A stretch of 64,000 nt of DNA from Gemmatimonadota bacterium (lineage in GTDB: Bacteria > Gemmatimonadota > Gemmatimonadetes > Longimicrobiales > Gaopeijiaceae). Of the stretch, positions 26,191-34,691 are shown in pieces. Made by a program: the position numbers and the translations under genes. The first letter of the stretch is position 1, and each line of letters starts with the position of its first letter. The stretch spans positions 1-64,000 of the forward strand of contig JAJCZZ010000045.1 of NCBI GenBank assembly GCA_029262115.1. Direction: 5' to 3'. The notes under the pieces were generated by a model, which saw only the letters and a program-made list of their open reading frames with translations, was not told where the DNA came from and ran no database searches.

Positions 26191-26526
26191 CTACGCCCGC
26201 TCCCGATGTCTGCGAGCGCGCCCCGCGATTCCATCCTCGTCCGTCAGGACGACTGGTTCCGTGCTGCCCATCGCGAGAACGGGTTGAAACAGGACTTCCA
26301 CGCCCGGCACCGGCGCTCCCTGAGCGTCGACAACCCTCACAGACACCGGCGGAGAGAGCGTGACGCCCACCTCGAAACTACCAACCGGAGCCTCCACCAC
26401 CGACGCTGAGGCGGCCGGGCCGGGAGTAGGGACGGGCGTTACACCGTCGCTGCACGCGGCCAGTACGACGGCCACGAGGCTGGTGACGAGTTTCGACGGG
26501 CGCGAACGACGCGAACGAATAGGCAT
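26191..26526 (-). CDS. Short Ig-like-domain lipoprotein, apparently truncated
   Basis: A 111-aa protein with signal SKLVTSLVAVVLAAC (lipobox) and a single bacterial Ig-like start: VSVRVVDAQGAPVPGVEVLF and VVLTDEDGIAG. In relatives the DEDGIA turn is followed by more strands and usually by further domains, but here the frame ends soon after in an arginine-rich tail (RARRHRERA). It is probably a truncated or frameshifted surface lipoprotein. It is divergent from the bacilliredoxin gene with a 120-base promoter region between them. Confidence 0.5.
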   Translation of the reverse strand: MPIRSRRSRPSKLVTSLVAVVLAACSDGVTPVPTPGPAASASVVEAPVGSFEVGVTLSPPVSVRVVDAQGAPVPGVEVLFQPVLAMGSTEPVVLTDEDGIAGRARRHRERA

Positions 26527-26646
26527 GCCTGGTGGAGTGCGGAGGGACTCTCACTACTCGGTACGCACGCCTTTCGCCTGAGGTCCTGTGAACCCACCCT
26601 CGACCCGGGGGTAGCCCCACCTGGACTACTGATTTCAGGAGATGAC

Positions 26647-27063
26647 ATGCCTTACCCAGAGATGATGGTCTCGCCCATGCGGCAGGACCTGGTCAACATC
26701 GGCTTCACCGAACTGCGCACCGCAGATCAGGTCGATGCCGTCCTCGGCGGAGAGAAGCGCTCGGCGCTGCTCGTCGTCAACTCCGTATGTGGCTGTGCGG
26801 CCGGCATGATGCGGCCCGGGGTGGCCCACTCGCTCCAAGGCGATACCAAGCCGGAGATCCTCACGACGGTCTTCGCCGGCCAGGACATGGATGCCACGGA
26901 CAAGGCGCGCGAATACATAACGGGCTATCCCCCCTCGTCGCCGTCGGTCGCCCTCTTCAAGGACGGTGAGCTCGTGTATTTCATGGAGCGGCACCAGATC
27001 GAAGGCCGGCACCCGATGGACATCGCCGAGGCGCTGAAAGCGGCGTATACGGAGCACTGCTGA
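26647..27063 (+). CDS. BrxA/BrxB-family bacilliredoxin
   Basis: A 138-aa protein of the YphP/YqiW family. It starts MPYPEMMVSPMRQDLVNIGF, has the CGC active site in VVNSVCGCAAGMMRPGV, and ends with YFMERHQIEGRHPMDIAEAL. These are family hallmarks. It removes bacillithiol (or another low-molecular-weight thiol) from protein cysteines in the cytoplasm. GGAGATGAC precedes the ATG. Its presence suggests bacillithiol use in this organism. Confidence 0.9.
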   Translation: MPYPEMMVSPMRQDLVNIGFTELRTADQVDAVLGGEKRSALLVVNSVCGCAAGMMRPGVAHSLQGDTKPEILTTVFAGQDMDATDKAREYITGYPPSSPSVALFKDGELVYFMERHQIEGRHPMDIAEALKAAYTEHC

Positions 27064-27280
27064 GACGGGTGGACGTGGCGACGACGCCTGAGAGGCGACT
27101 GCCTGAGAGGCGATACCTGATCGGTGAGCGGTCGGCGACGGCTGAGCGTTTAGGCGTAACCGGTGACACCTGGGCGGTGAGGCGTGACTGCCGACACTGA
27201 GCGGTGGGACTCGAAGGGAGGCCGCACCATGCCAGGAATCGATGAAGTTCACCGTTCCCAGCACGGTTGCTGTCAGCGAG

Positions 27281-27406
27281 GTTCACGGCACAGCCAGACG
27301 AGTTCACGGTACGGCCAAACGAGCGCCCGGTACAGCCAGACGAGTTCACGGTACGGCCAAACGACCGCCCAGTACAGCCAGACGAGTCCACGGCACGGCC
27401 AGGCGA
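27281..27406 (+). repeat. Six tandem 21-bp units
   Basis: Six head-to-tail 21-base units with no gaps, pattern GTTCACGG-Y-AC-R-GCCA-R-ACGA; every second unit is more similar, giving a 42-base higher-order period. Because 21 is divisible by three, frames through the array stay open and encode heptads such as VHGTARR and VHGTAKR. The array lies between the bacilliredoxin gene and a frameshifted propeller gene. I take it as non-coding repeat DNA, but a repeat-bearing small protein starting at 27242 cannot be excluded. Confidence 0.8.
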
Positions 27407-27459
27407 GCGCCCGGGGTCCGCGAGGACCGCGGGCGCTCGTGGTTCGTGTGCCGTCACGG

Positions 27460-28643
27460 ATGGGGGTGGTTCCCCTGCTGTCGCGGACGCTGGCAATTCC
27501 GGGCGGCGCGATACGACAGAGGCTTCTGGGTTTCAGAGCGGCGGCGCTGGGCTCTGGCCGAAGCGGGCGGCGGGGGCGGCTCGCACCCGCCGGGCCGACC
27601 GCGGCGACCTCCCTCTGCGGCGGGAAAACGCTGAGTTCCAGCGACCGAGGCACTATCGTCGCACCCGGGGTCGCTGCCTTTGCTGCCGCCTGTGCGCTCC
27701 TGGTGCTCGGAGCGTGCGGAGGAGAGGGCGACGACGGCGGCCCGACCACCGATGATGCCGGCCCGGAAACGTGGACCGTCGACGCCGACCCGATTGTACG
27801 GATCGGGCGCACCGAGGGCGATTCCGACTACCTGCTATCGGAGGTCGCGGCCGTTCGGATCCTCCCGAACAGCGCGGTCGCGGTGGCGGACCGAACCAGC
27901 GGCACCGTTCGCATCTTCGACACGGACGGGACGTTCGTGCGGTCGATGGGCCGGATCGGGGAGGGGCCCGGCGAATTCAGCCACCTCTCCGAACTGCGGG
28001 CCGAAGGGCACGACACGTTGGCCGTGTATGATAGCGACCTGGGCCGGCTCACGCGGTTCACGCACGCGGGGGCCGTTGCGGGGACGGTGCGCCTGAACCC
28101 AGACGATGCACGGCCGGCGTGGTACGCGGGAGCGCTATCCGACGGCTCGACCGTGGCGCTCGGATTCGACGACGCCTCCTTTCAAGAGGGCAGCGGCATA
28201 TCAGCCGACCCCATGGTGGTCGCGCTCTGGTCAACGAAGGGGGCCTTCGAGCGGCGACTCGCCTCGTTTGCAGGCTTGCGGCGGTACCGGACGGAGCGCG
28301 CCGCCGGACCGATACCGATGAGCCCACAGGCCATGCTGGGCGTCCTGGGCGACACCGTGTTCTACGGCGACGGCATGAACCCCGTGGTGCACGCGGTGTC
28401 GCAGACGACGACGGCCGGCTCTGGCTCAAGCACTACGACCCGGCTACGGACAACCTTTGGCTCATGACCCGCCGGGGCACCGGCGGCGAGTGGAGCGTGG
28501 TCGGTACCGACGGACGGACTCACGCCACCGTGCGGGTTCCCGACGACCTTGTGCTGATGGACATCTCGGGCGACCTGATCGCCGGGATCGCCTATGACGA
28601 GTTCAACGTGCAGCGGGTTCAAGTGCACCGGGTGCAGAGGTAG
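27460..28643 (+). pseudogene. 6-bladed beta-propeller lipoprotein, frameshifted
   Basis: The first frame has a signal with lipobox (AAFAAACALLVLGAC), then propeller blades: EVAAVRILPNSAVAVADRTS, TVRIFDTDGTFVRSMG and the hallmark RIGEGPGEFSHL. Around 28405 the frame goes astray (QTTTAGSGSS), while the next frame continues the protein as DDDGRLWLKHYDPATDNLWL and ends VQVHRVQR at 28643. One missing base between VSQ and DDDG explains it. The start is uncertain; the ATG at 27460 leaves a long pre-signal region. Either a recent pseudogene or an assembly error. Confidence 0.65.
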
Positions 28644-28875
28644 GGGCACGCTTCGGCGACCGCGGGCGCTTCCGCGACGGCGGGCTCTTGGCGGCCGCGA
28701 ACCGCGCTCTCTCTTCGCTTCTTCGACCGAGCGTCACAGAGAGGGCGCGAGCGGCGGCCTCGGGCCGCATGTCTACTCCTCCCCGTTGTCCGACCGGCAC
28801 ATGCGGGTAGCCATCGGCTCTGAGCAGGAGTGGCCCGACGCCGACTGCGCATCCGTTCGCCGACCGGCCGGGCGT
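28644..28875. other. Intergenic region without a recognised gene
   Basis: GC-rich spacer between the broken propeller gene and the hairpin series. Open frames on both strands are arginine-rich shadows. No gene seen. Confidence 0.5.
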
Positions 28876-28904
28876 CACGTTGACGTACCTACCACGTCAA
28901 CGTG
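28876..28904. repeat. Perfect 11-bp hairpin
   Basis: CACGTTGACGT, seven-base loop ACCTACC, then ACGTCAACGTG. Perfect complementarity over 11 bases with no T-run. It is the first of four hairpins ahead of the AbiEi/DUF559 gene. It might also be a protein-binding palindrome. Confidence 0.7.
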
Positions 28905-29029
28905 AAGGCGTGAGCAGGCGACCGGTGGGCGAGTCGCCGGCCCCGTGAACTACCGTCCTCTTGTCCGGGCGTCCCATCCGAGCATCCCCTCGCGCGACCG
29001 GCGGACGCACCTTCCGCCTAAACAGATGA

Positions 29030-29186
29030 AACTCACCAATCGCGCACGCTTATCACGCGACTGGTGAGTTTTCCGCGCTGTATCGACACAACTCACCAAT
29101 CGTTTGAACGCGCCCCGCCGTTGGTGAGTTGTATGGAATAGTTCGTGGAAAGTGCACACTCGATGAAAATCGGCCACCGAGTGTGC
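29030..29186. repeat. Three successive hairpins with a shared ACTCACCA core
   Basis: Hairpin A pairs 29030-29044 with 29056-29070 (AACTCACCAATCGCG, 15 bp, one mismatch). Hairpin B pairs about 29089-29103 with 29118-29131 (CAACTCACCAA core with a bulge). Hairpin C pairs 29154-29162 with 29178-29186 (GCACACTCG, 9 bp). A and B share the arm AACTCACCAATCG, so that motif occurs four times, twice on each strand. They lie 56-212 bases before the start of the AbiEi/DUF559 gene, the normal place for promoter or operator sites. Confidence 0.75.
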
Positions 29187-29241
29187 GCTTTTCTCTGTTC
29201 TCGACGCAGCGGGGCGCCGATCGCCATCGGAGGGAGTGCAG

Positions 29242-30222
29242 ATGAGCCACGCTTCGACGCCGGAGGATGCCTGCTCGGGACACGGGAGCGGAAGCACATC
29301 GGGACGCCGGAGCGGAAGAGCGTTGATCATCGCGATCGGATCGAGGAGTCGCGGACCCGTCACCCGGTCACAGATGATCGAGGCGGGTGTGTCGCCGAGT
29401 GCGATCACCTACGGGCTGACGACCGGCCTCCTCCAATCGCTCCATCGCGGCGTCTACCGAGTCGGGCCGGTACCAACGCCACACGAGGCCGAGACGGCGG
29501 CGCTTTTGGCCTGTGGTGAATTCGCCGTGCTGAGCCACGCCACGGCTGCGGACCTCTGGGGTTTCGGGCCAGCTCGCGGAACGGCCACGCCGGTCGAAGT
29601 GAGCGACCAAGGCGGTCAGAGAAGAAGTGACCGAACCATGACGGTACATCGCATCGCCCCCTTGAGCCCCCGGGAGCTGCGGACCATGCATGGACTCCGG
29701 GTGACGGCGCCCGCACGAACGCTCTTGGACCTCGCCGTCCGACAGCCGCCGCCGGTCGTCGCCCGTGCCCTGGCCGCTGCGCTCCGAGCCGGCATCCTCG
29801 ATCAAGGTGAGCTTGACGCCCAGGTGACGGCCTCCCCTGGGCGCCCGGGTATCAAGCTCCTGCGCCACCTCACCCAGCAACGGGGGGCTCCCGCCTTCAC
29901 TCGGTCGGAGGCCGAGGCACGCTTTCTGTCCCTCGTCCGGAAAGCACGCCTTCCCGAGCCGGCCACCAACGTCGAGGTCGAGCGGATGGAAGTCGACTTC
30001 CTCTGGTGGCAAGCACGTTTGGTGGTGGAAGTCGACGGCTTCGCGTTTCATTCCACCCGCTCCGCCTTCGAACGGGACCGGCGCCGGGATCTCCTGCTGT
30101 CGGCCGCCGGTTACCACGTCCTCCGCGTAACCTGGCGCCAGCTCGAGCGAGAACCGGAAGCGCTCCTGGTGTCGTTGACCAAGGCGCTGACGAGGCGGAG
30201 CGCAGGATCGCGGGCCGGTTGA
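29242..30222 (+). CDS. AbiEi-type wHTH / DUF559 nuclease-like fusion protein
   Basis: A 326-aa protein whose ATG has GGAGGG seven bases upstream. Residues about 35-85 form the AbiEi_4 winged helix (GPVTRSQMIEAGVSPSAITY, SLHRGVYRVG). A middle AbiEi-like region follows (VLSHATAADLWGF, TAPARTLLDLAV). The C-terminal 110 residues are DUF559, a Vsr-like PD-(D/E)XK fold: SEAEARFLSLVRKARLPEP, MEVDFLWWQARLVVEVDGFA, RDRRRDLLLSAAGYHVLRVT. Such fusions are common but uncharacterised, and often lack a cognate toxin gene, as here. It may bind the upstream hairpins and cleave DNA; that is inference. Confidence 0.8.
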   Translation: MSHASTPEDACSGHGSGSTSGRRSGRALIIAIGSRSRGPVTRSQMIEAGVSPSAITYGLTTGLLQSLHRGVYRVGPVPTPHEAETAALLACGEFAVLSHATAADLWGFGPARGTATPVEVSDQGGQRRSDRTMTVHRIAPLSPRELRTMHGLRVTAPARTLLDLAVRQPPPVVARALAAALRAGILDQGELDAQVTASPGRPGIKLLRHLTQQRGAPAFTRSEAEARFLSLVRKARLPEPATNVEVERMEVDFLWWQARLVVEVDGFAFHSTRSAFERDRRRDLLLSAAGYHVLRVTWRQLEREPEALLVSLTKALTRRSAGSRAG

Positions 30223-30270
30223 CGAGGCGGGGGTGGGAGATGGCGGGCCGGTTGACGAGGCGGGGGTGGG
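30210..30270 (+). repeat. 28-bp direct repeat spanning a stop codon
   Basis: The 28 bases at 30210-30237 (beginning GCGGGCCGGTTGACGAGG) recur exactly at 30243-30270, a 33-base period. The first copy includes the last codons and TGA of the DUF559 gene. It is a local tandem duplication of the gene's 3' end. Confidence 0.85.
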
Positions 30271-30386
30271 GTGTCGTGCGCCCCCTGACAAGACGGCGCA
30301 CCCGTTGGCGCGACCACCGACGAGATCAGGGAACGGACCAGTGCATTCACCGAGGACGCAGGGCGTCGAGTAGCGTGCGCACACCG

Positions 30387-30829
30387 ACAATCTGGATCCC
30401 GGCCAGGCGCGCCCGCCGAAGTGCGGGATCGCGTGGCAGCGCGTCCACCGACGGAACGAAGGGCCGGGTTGTCCGCCCCCGACGAGCTGGCGCGCGCGAT
30501 CGTGGGCCCGCCCGAGCCCGACGGCGAACCGGGTCGTGTGGCAGCGTATCCACCCGCGAACCCGATCCAGCCGACGAGCCGGATTGCAAGGCGGTGCGCC
30601 TCACCGCCCTGACAAGTGCAGCGCGGCCCTGCTGCACAATCCGGATCACGGCCAGGCGCGCCCACCGCCGCACCGGATCATGAACAGAGCGCCCACCGCC
30701 GCACCGGATCATGAACAGGGCGCCCGCCGACAATCCGGATTACGAAACAGCCCGCAACCGACGGAACCACGAGCCGGGTTGTCTCCCCCCACGAGCCGGC
30801 GTAAGAGATCGTGCGCCCACCCGAGCCGA
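30387..30829. repeat. Decayed interspersed repeat block
   Basis: Three diverged copies of an element starting ACAATCYGGAT occur at about 30387, 30636 and 30730. A 74-base segment at about 30445-30520 recurs at 30756-30829 with roughly four-fifths identity by eye (ACCGACGGAACNANGRGCCG core). A 30-base unit (GCGCCCACCGCCGCACCGGA onward) is exactly duplicated at 30658-30687 and 30689-30718. No gene is recognised in the 850 bases from 30223 to 31069. The block looks like the wreck of an amplified sequence. Confidence 0.7.
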
Positions 30830-31069
30830 AAGGTGTATCTCGGGAGCGCCGCCGTCCGTCCCGATCCATCGCCTCCGCTCCTGGCGCTCCTTCGATACCT
30901 CCCCATCGCGAAGCCGTGAACACCCGTTTGCAACCTTCGGTGCGCCTTTCTCGTTCTGATGGACAGGAGCGCAGGGGCGCTCTGTACACGGGTGGGCGGT
31001 GAGCGCAGTACACCTACGTGCGACGCCGAGGCTTTCTAGCGCCGCCCGCCGCATTGGGAGGATGACGCG

Positions 31070-31501
31070 ATGAAGAACCGTATTCTTTCGGCCGCTCTGG
31101 TCGCTGCAGCACTTTCCTTGGGTGCCACGCCCGCACTGGCTTCTGAGGTCGGATCCGACGTGTTCGCATCCGAGGTCGGTCCGGACGGATTGGGCCACGA
31201 ACTCCGGATCGTCAACAATCACGTGACCGAGGTCCGCGTATTCGTCCGCGACGCCGACGGTCGCTCTCATCACGTCGGGCGCGTGCGCCGGGGGCAGTAC
31301 AAGGTGCTCCAACTCTCCGACGAAATCACGGTCAAGGGACCGGTGAGCGTGGAGTTCTTTCCGGCGGACCCGTCCTGGTCGCCGATGGCCGACAACACGG
31401 GCATCCGTACGTCGGCATTGGACCTTGGAGATGGCGATTCGGTCACCGCCTTCCTCGAAGCGAGTCTGACCAGCTCTATCATTGAGGTCGGTGACGGCTG
31501 A
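31070..31501 (+). CDS. Secreted protein of unknown function
   Basis: A 143-aa product with GGGAGG ahead of the ATG. It has a classic signal peptide ending TPALA|SEV (about residue 24). The mature part is a small beta-rich domain (LRIVNNHVTEVRVFVRDADG, HHVGRVRRGQYKVLQL, TVKGPVSVEFFPAD). The pattern of short strands with an RG-x-YKVL turn suggests a compact beta-sandwich. No catalytic motif and no close family recognised. It is monocistronic, with a GC hairpin about 180 bases downstream. Confidence 0.7.
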   Translation: MKNRILSAALVAAALSLGATPALASEVGSDVFASEVGPDGLGHELRIVNNHVTEVRVFVRDADGRSHHVGRVRRGQYKVLQLSDEITVKGPVSVEFFPADPSWSPMADNTGIRTSALDLGDGDSVTAFLEASLTSSIIEVGDG

Positions 31502-31680
31502 GCCGATGCGCGACGGGGTCGCGGCCGAGCACGAGGGTTCGATTTCCTCCGTCGTTGAGGCCCGTGATCGTTGAGCCGGTGTGAGGTGGGTGCTGCAGCG
31601 GCTGATCGTGCCAGCGAAGCAGCTACCTGAGGCAGATTTCGACGGTCGCGGCGATAGCCAGTTTACGACTGAAAAAGCTG

Positions 31681-31714
31681 CGGGCCCGGGAGGCGATCTT
31701 GCCGCCCGGGCCCG
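31681..31714. terminator. GC-rich hairpin, probable terminator
   Basis: CGGGCCCGGG at 31681-31690 pairs with CCCGGGCCCG at 31705-31714; the 14-base interior can pair further (GGC/GCC). It lies between the convergent genes ending at 31501 and 31897. The rest of the 395-base gap holds only the duplication at 31784 and no gene. Confidence 0.55.
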
Positions 31715-31783
31715 TCTGCTTGCCGGCGAGTCGACCACGGGGGCCACACGCCACCAGCGCCACCCCCACCGTCGTCAACGCCA

Positions 31784-31929
31784 CCATCACCACCACGGCC
31801 GCCCCAGGCCGGGCCGCCCTCCACCTACTCCGAACCGTTCCCGTCGACGACCACCATCTCCATCACCACCACGGCCGCCCCAGGCCGGACCGCCCCCTAC
31901 CTACTCCGGAACCGCTCCCGCTGACGACC
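31784..31929. repeat. About 70-bp direct repeat overlapping the DUF1028 gene end
   Basis: Copy one at 31784-31852 and copy two at 31860-31929 start identically (CCATCACCACCACGGCCGCC) and stay about 90 percent alike to GACGACC, a 76-base period. Copy two contains the last codons and stop of the minus-strand DUF1028 gene, so the gene tail has been tandemly duplicated. Confidence 0.75.
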
Positions 31930-32634
31930 TGCGATCTCCACGAGGCGGCGTAGCTCAGCAATCGGCGACTCGTGGTCGTCTACCTGAAGGCGAAGCACCA
32001 CGTCGTTGTGCAGCCAGACGCCCATGTCTTCGCCGACGATCAGCATCGCGGCCGACTGCATGCCCCGCCGGTCGCCTCCGGCAGCTTGACCGGCTTCGAG
32101 CGCGGCAAGGAGACGAAAAGACAGGTGCCCGTCGGTCGATTCGAAGGCGGTGACCATGTCCTCGACCACCGCCTGGCCGGCCAGGATATTCCCCTGCGCG
32201 GACACGTGCCGTCCGATGCGATGACCGGCCCAATCCGACGCCTCGGGACCGGTGTGGGTCGCGACGTTGCCCTTCGCGTCCATGACGGAGAACTGACGTC
32301 CGGCTTCCGGCCAGTCATCCGGTCGGGGATCGGGGTCCTCCTCCAGGATCCGCTCTACGACCTCGGCCGGGGTCAGGCCGGCGGCAAGCAACTCGATGGC
32401 CCTCGGGCCGTAGCTCACGTCCACCACGGCCTGGGTGGCCGTCACTCCGACGCCCGCCTCCCCCCAGATCACACCGTTGCCCACGGAAAACACCCGAGAC
32501 TGGACCGCCACACCCACCTCACCGGTGGCGGGGTCAAACCCGAGGACCGAGAACGTCGCCACCGGAGGCCACGGCTCGACCGAATCCTGGGCCGCCGCGG
32601 CTCCACCGAGGGCGGCGAGCATCACCCATGTCAT
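31897..32634 (-). CDS. DUF1028 family secreted protein
   Basis: A 245-aa protein with signal peptide MTWVMLAALGGAAAAQ. The DUF1028 opening is unmistakable: VATFSVLGFDPATGEVGVAV then QSRVFSVGNGVIWGEAGVGV and TATQAVVDVSYGPRAIELL. The family has an Ntn-hydrolase-like fold, but its reaction is not established. DGHLSFRLLAALEAGQAAGG is also a family stretch. The frame is open upstream to 32820, but ATG 32634 directly precedes the signal. It follows the cupin gene on the same strand. Confidence 0.8.
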   Translation of the reverse strand: MTWVMLAALGGAAAAQDSVEPWPPVATFSVLGFDPATGEVGVAVQSRVFSVGNGVIWGEAGVGVTATQAVVDVSYGPRAIELLAAGLTPAEVVERILEEDPDPRPDDWPEAGRQFSVMDAKGNVATHTGPEASDWAGHRIGRHVSAQGNILAGQAVVEDMVTAFESTDGHLSFRLLAALEAGQAAGGDRRGMQSAAMLIVGEDMGVWLHNDVVLRLQVDDHESPIAELRRLVEIAGRQRERFRSR

Positions 32635-32771
32635 CCCCAGGATGATTCGAATGCCTGGAGTAAGTCGAACACATTCGAACGCTCCTCTTTGACGCGGGAC
32701 CACCGCCCCACGGTAAGCGACGCGAACGAACCGGCGGGTGGGGATCACTGGAGGGCGCCTCTCACCGCTCG

Positions 32772-33131
32772 TCATCGGTACTCCTCCCGCACGGGGCTGA
32801 ACACGTCGAGGATCCGGCATGGGGTCTTCGCCACCCCGGAGTGGGGAACGTTCCCGGGAATGACCAGACAGTCACCCGCGCTCAACTCGTGCTCGATCCC
32901 GTCGACGGTGAGCACGAAGGTACCGTCCAGCATGTTGACGATCTGTTCGTGCGGGTGCGCATGCTCAGCGAGTGGCCGGTTCGGATCGATCTCCCAGTAC
33001 GCGTGGGTCGTATGCTGCGAGTGGATGAAGCGCCCCCGGTACCCGGGAACGACTTCGCGGGGCTCCATCGACCACACGTCGATGGCCTTCTGAGTCAGGG
33101 TCATAACGTCGTGCTCCATGTAATGTCTCAC
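32772..33131 (-). CDS. Cupin-domain protein
   Basis: A 119-aa single-domain cupin. Metal-binding motif 1 reads HAHPHEQIVNMLDGTFVLTV and motif 2 reads GDCLVIPGNVPHSGVA, so the 3-His/1-Glu site is complete. The ligand is unknown. Its ATG overlaps the stop of the M20 peptidase gene (33128-33131), showing co-translation, so it may act on the same small molecule. Confidence 0.8.
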   Translation of the reverse strand: MRHYMEHDVMTLTQKAIDVWSMEPREVVPGYRGRFIHSQHTTHAYWEIDPNRPLAEHAHPHEQIVNMLDGTFVLTVDGIEHELSAGDCLVIPGNVPHSGVAKTPCRILDVFSPVREEYR

Positions 33132-34552
33132 TCCTCTGAAATCGGTCGCTCCGCCGCGAACCGGGACATGATTTCCACCATCATCGCGACACCCCGACGG
33201 ACATTCTCAACCGAGACGCGCTCGTCGTTGCCATGCACTCCGCTACCGTCTTCCTGCGGCGGCGCCATCGGCGAGTAGCCGTAGCTGACGATCCCCAGAT
33301 CACGGAAGAAATGGCTGTCTGTGAATCCCCCGGCGACCTGGGGTACGAAGTCCGCGTCGGGATAGTGCCGATCCGTGACGGCGGCCAGCGTGCGATACAG
33401 ATCCGTATCAGTCGTAGAGACCGCCGGGCTGAAGCCCATGAGCACCTCGATGTCCACCTCCGTACCGAGCACGTTCGCCAGCTCGGCCAGCCACTCCTCC
33501 GGATCCTGATCGGGAAGGAGTCGGCAATCGATCTCGGCGTTCGCCTGCGGCGGGACGACGTTGATCTTGTCGCTCCCCATGAGCCGCGTGGTCGAGCACG
33601 TGTTGCGGGTCAGCGCGTGCAGGCCGGCCTGATAGGCCTGGAGCTCCGCGAGCACGCCCGGTTCGCGGATGGCCCGATCGAGGTCGGCGAATCGGGTCCG
33701 CCACGGCTCGGAAAAGCCGGGCGCGATGCCCTTGAACATCACGTCGACGGCCGGCACCACTCGCGCGGGAAACTCGTGCTGCCGCAGGCGATCGAGTGCG
33801 GCAATCAATTCGGTCACCGCGCTGGAAGGGTTGGGCCGTGACCCGTGGCCCGGCTCACCCCGCGTCGTGAGACGCAACCAGTAGGGCACCTTCTGAGTGA
33901 CCTCCACCCCGAAGCTCGCCACCCCGTCCACCATCGTTCCCCCACCGCCTTCGTTGATGAGAAAGCCGACGTTCTCGAAGATGTCCGGGCGGTTCTCGAC
34001 GAGCCAACCCGCACCGAAGAAGCCGCCCGCTTCCTCGTCGGCGGTGGCCATGTAGATGACATCTCGCTCGAGGGCGACGCCGGATCGATGCAGGGCCAGG
34101 AAGCCGGCCAACTGGACGATCCCCAGAGCCTTGGTATCGAGCGCCCCACGACCGTAGATGAGCCCGTCGCGGATGGCCCCGGACAGCGGATCGGTGGTCC
34201 AGTAGCGCTCGTCGGCCGGGACCACGTCGATATGGTGGAGCAGGATGAGCGCGGGCTCATCGCCGCCCTCGAGCCGGGCCCAGATGTTCCCGCGCCCCTC
34301 CGCCGACTCTGCGATCTCATACGGGATGCCCTCGCGCTCGAAGATGGCCGCCAGGAAACGCGCACCCGCGATCTCGTTGCCCGGGGGGTTCATCGTGTTC
34401 ACCCGCAGGTACTCCTGAACCCAGCGGACCGACTCGTCCTGGAGCCTCTCGACGTCGACGCCCTGAGCTACGGCCGGCAAAGGCAGGACGGCCATCGCCA
34501 TAGGAAGAACGGCCGACGTGAGGAGTCGGCGAGAAATACACCACGGGGTCAT
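33128..34552 (-). CDS. Secreted M20-family metallopeptidase
   Basis: A 474-aa protein with a signal peptide ending LPAVAQG. The di-zinc site is complete: LLHHIDVVPADER (His, Asp), GRGALDTKALGIVQL (bridging Asp), MATADEEAGGFFGAG (catalytic and ligand Glu), and the C-terminal histidine region. The lid (dimerisation) domain is present around VEVTQKVPYWLRLTTRGEPG. It probably removes amino acids from dipeptides or acylated amino acids outside the cytoplasm. It is divergent from the dienelactone hydrolase gene. Confidence 0.85.
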   Translation of the reverse strand: MTPWCISRRLLTSAVLPMAMAVLPLPAVAQGVDVERLQDESVRWVQEYLRVNTMNPPGNEIAGARFLAAIFEREGIPYEIAESAEGRGNIWARLEGGDEPALILLHHIDVVPADERYWTTDPLSGAIRDGLIYGRGALDTKALGIVQLAGFLALHRSGVALERDVIYMATADEEAGGFFGAGWLVENRPDIFENVGFLINEGGGGTMVDGVASFGVEVTQKVPYWLRLTTRGEPGHGSRPNPSSAVTELIAALDRLRQHEFPARVVPAVDVMFKGIAPGFSEPWRTRFADLDRAIREPGVLAELQAYQAGLHALTRNTCSTTRLMGSDKINVVPPQANAEIDCRLLPDQDPEEWLAELANVLGTEVDIEVLMGFSPAVSTTDTDLYRTLAAVTDRHYPDADFVPQVAGGFTDSHFFRDLGIVSYGYSPMAPPQEDGSGVHGNDERVSVENVRRGVAMMVEIMSRFAAERPISEE

Positions 34553-34691
34553 GGCACACCTGGGTTGAGGTCGTGCGCAACATGGTGCAGCACCCGGACC
34601 GGCGGCAATCGCCCACCCCTTTCGGCGTAACGCCAAACGGTTGAAGCTTCCTGCTGTTCACACGTCGCCCGCCCGAAGAATTGGAGGTCCC

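Noticed and set aside
27242-27634. 130-codon protein through the 21-bp repeats as a real gene
   Set aside because: Frames through a 21-bp array stay open automatically; the rest is Arg/Gly/Trp-rich without a recognisable domain. Kept only as an alternative.
29030-29186. CRISPR-like array, because of the repeated AACTCACCAATCG
   Set aside because: Only four half-sites in inverted pairs, no regular spacers and no cas genes.
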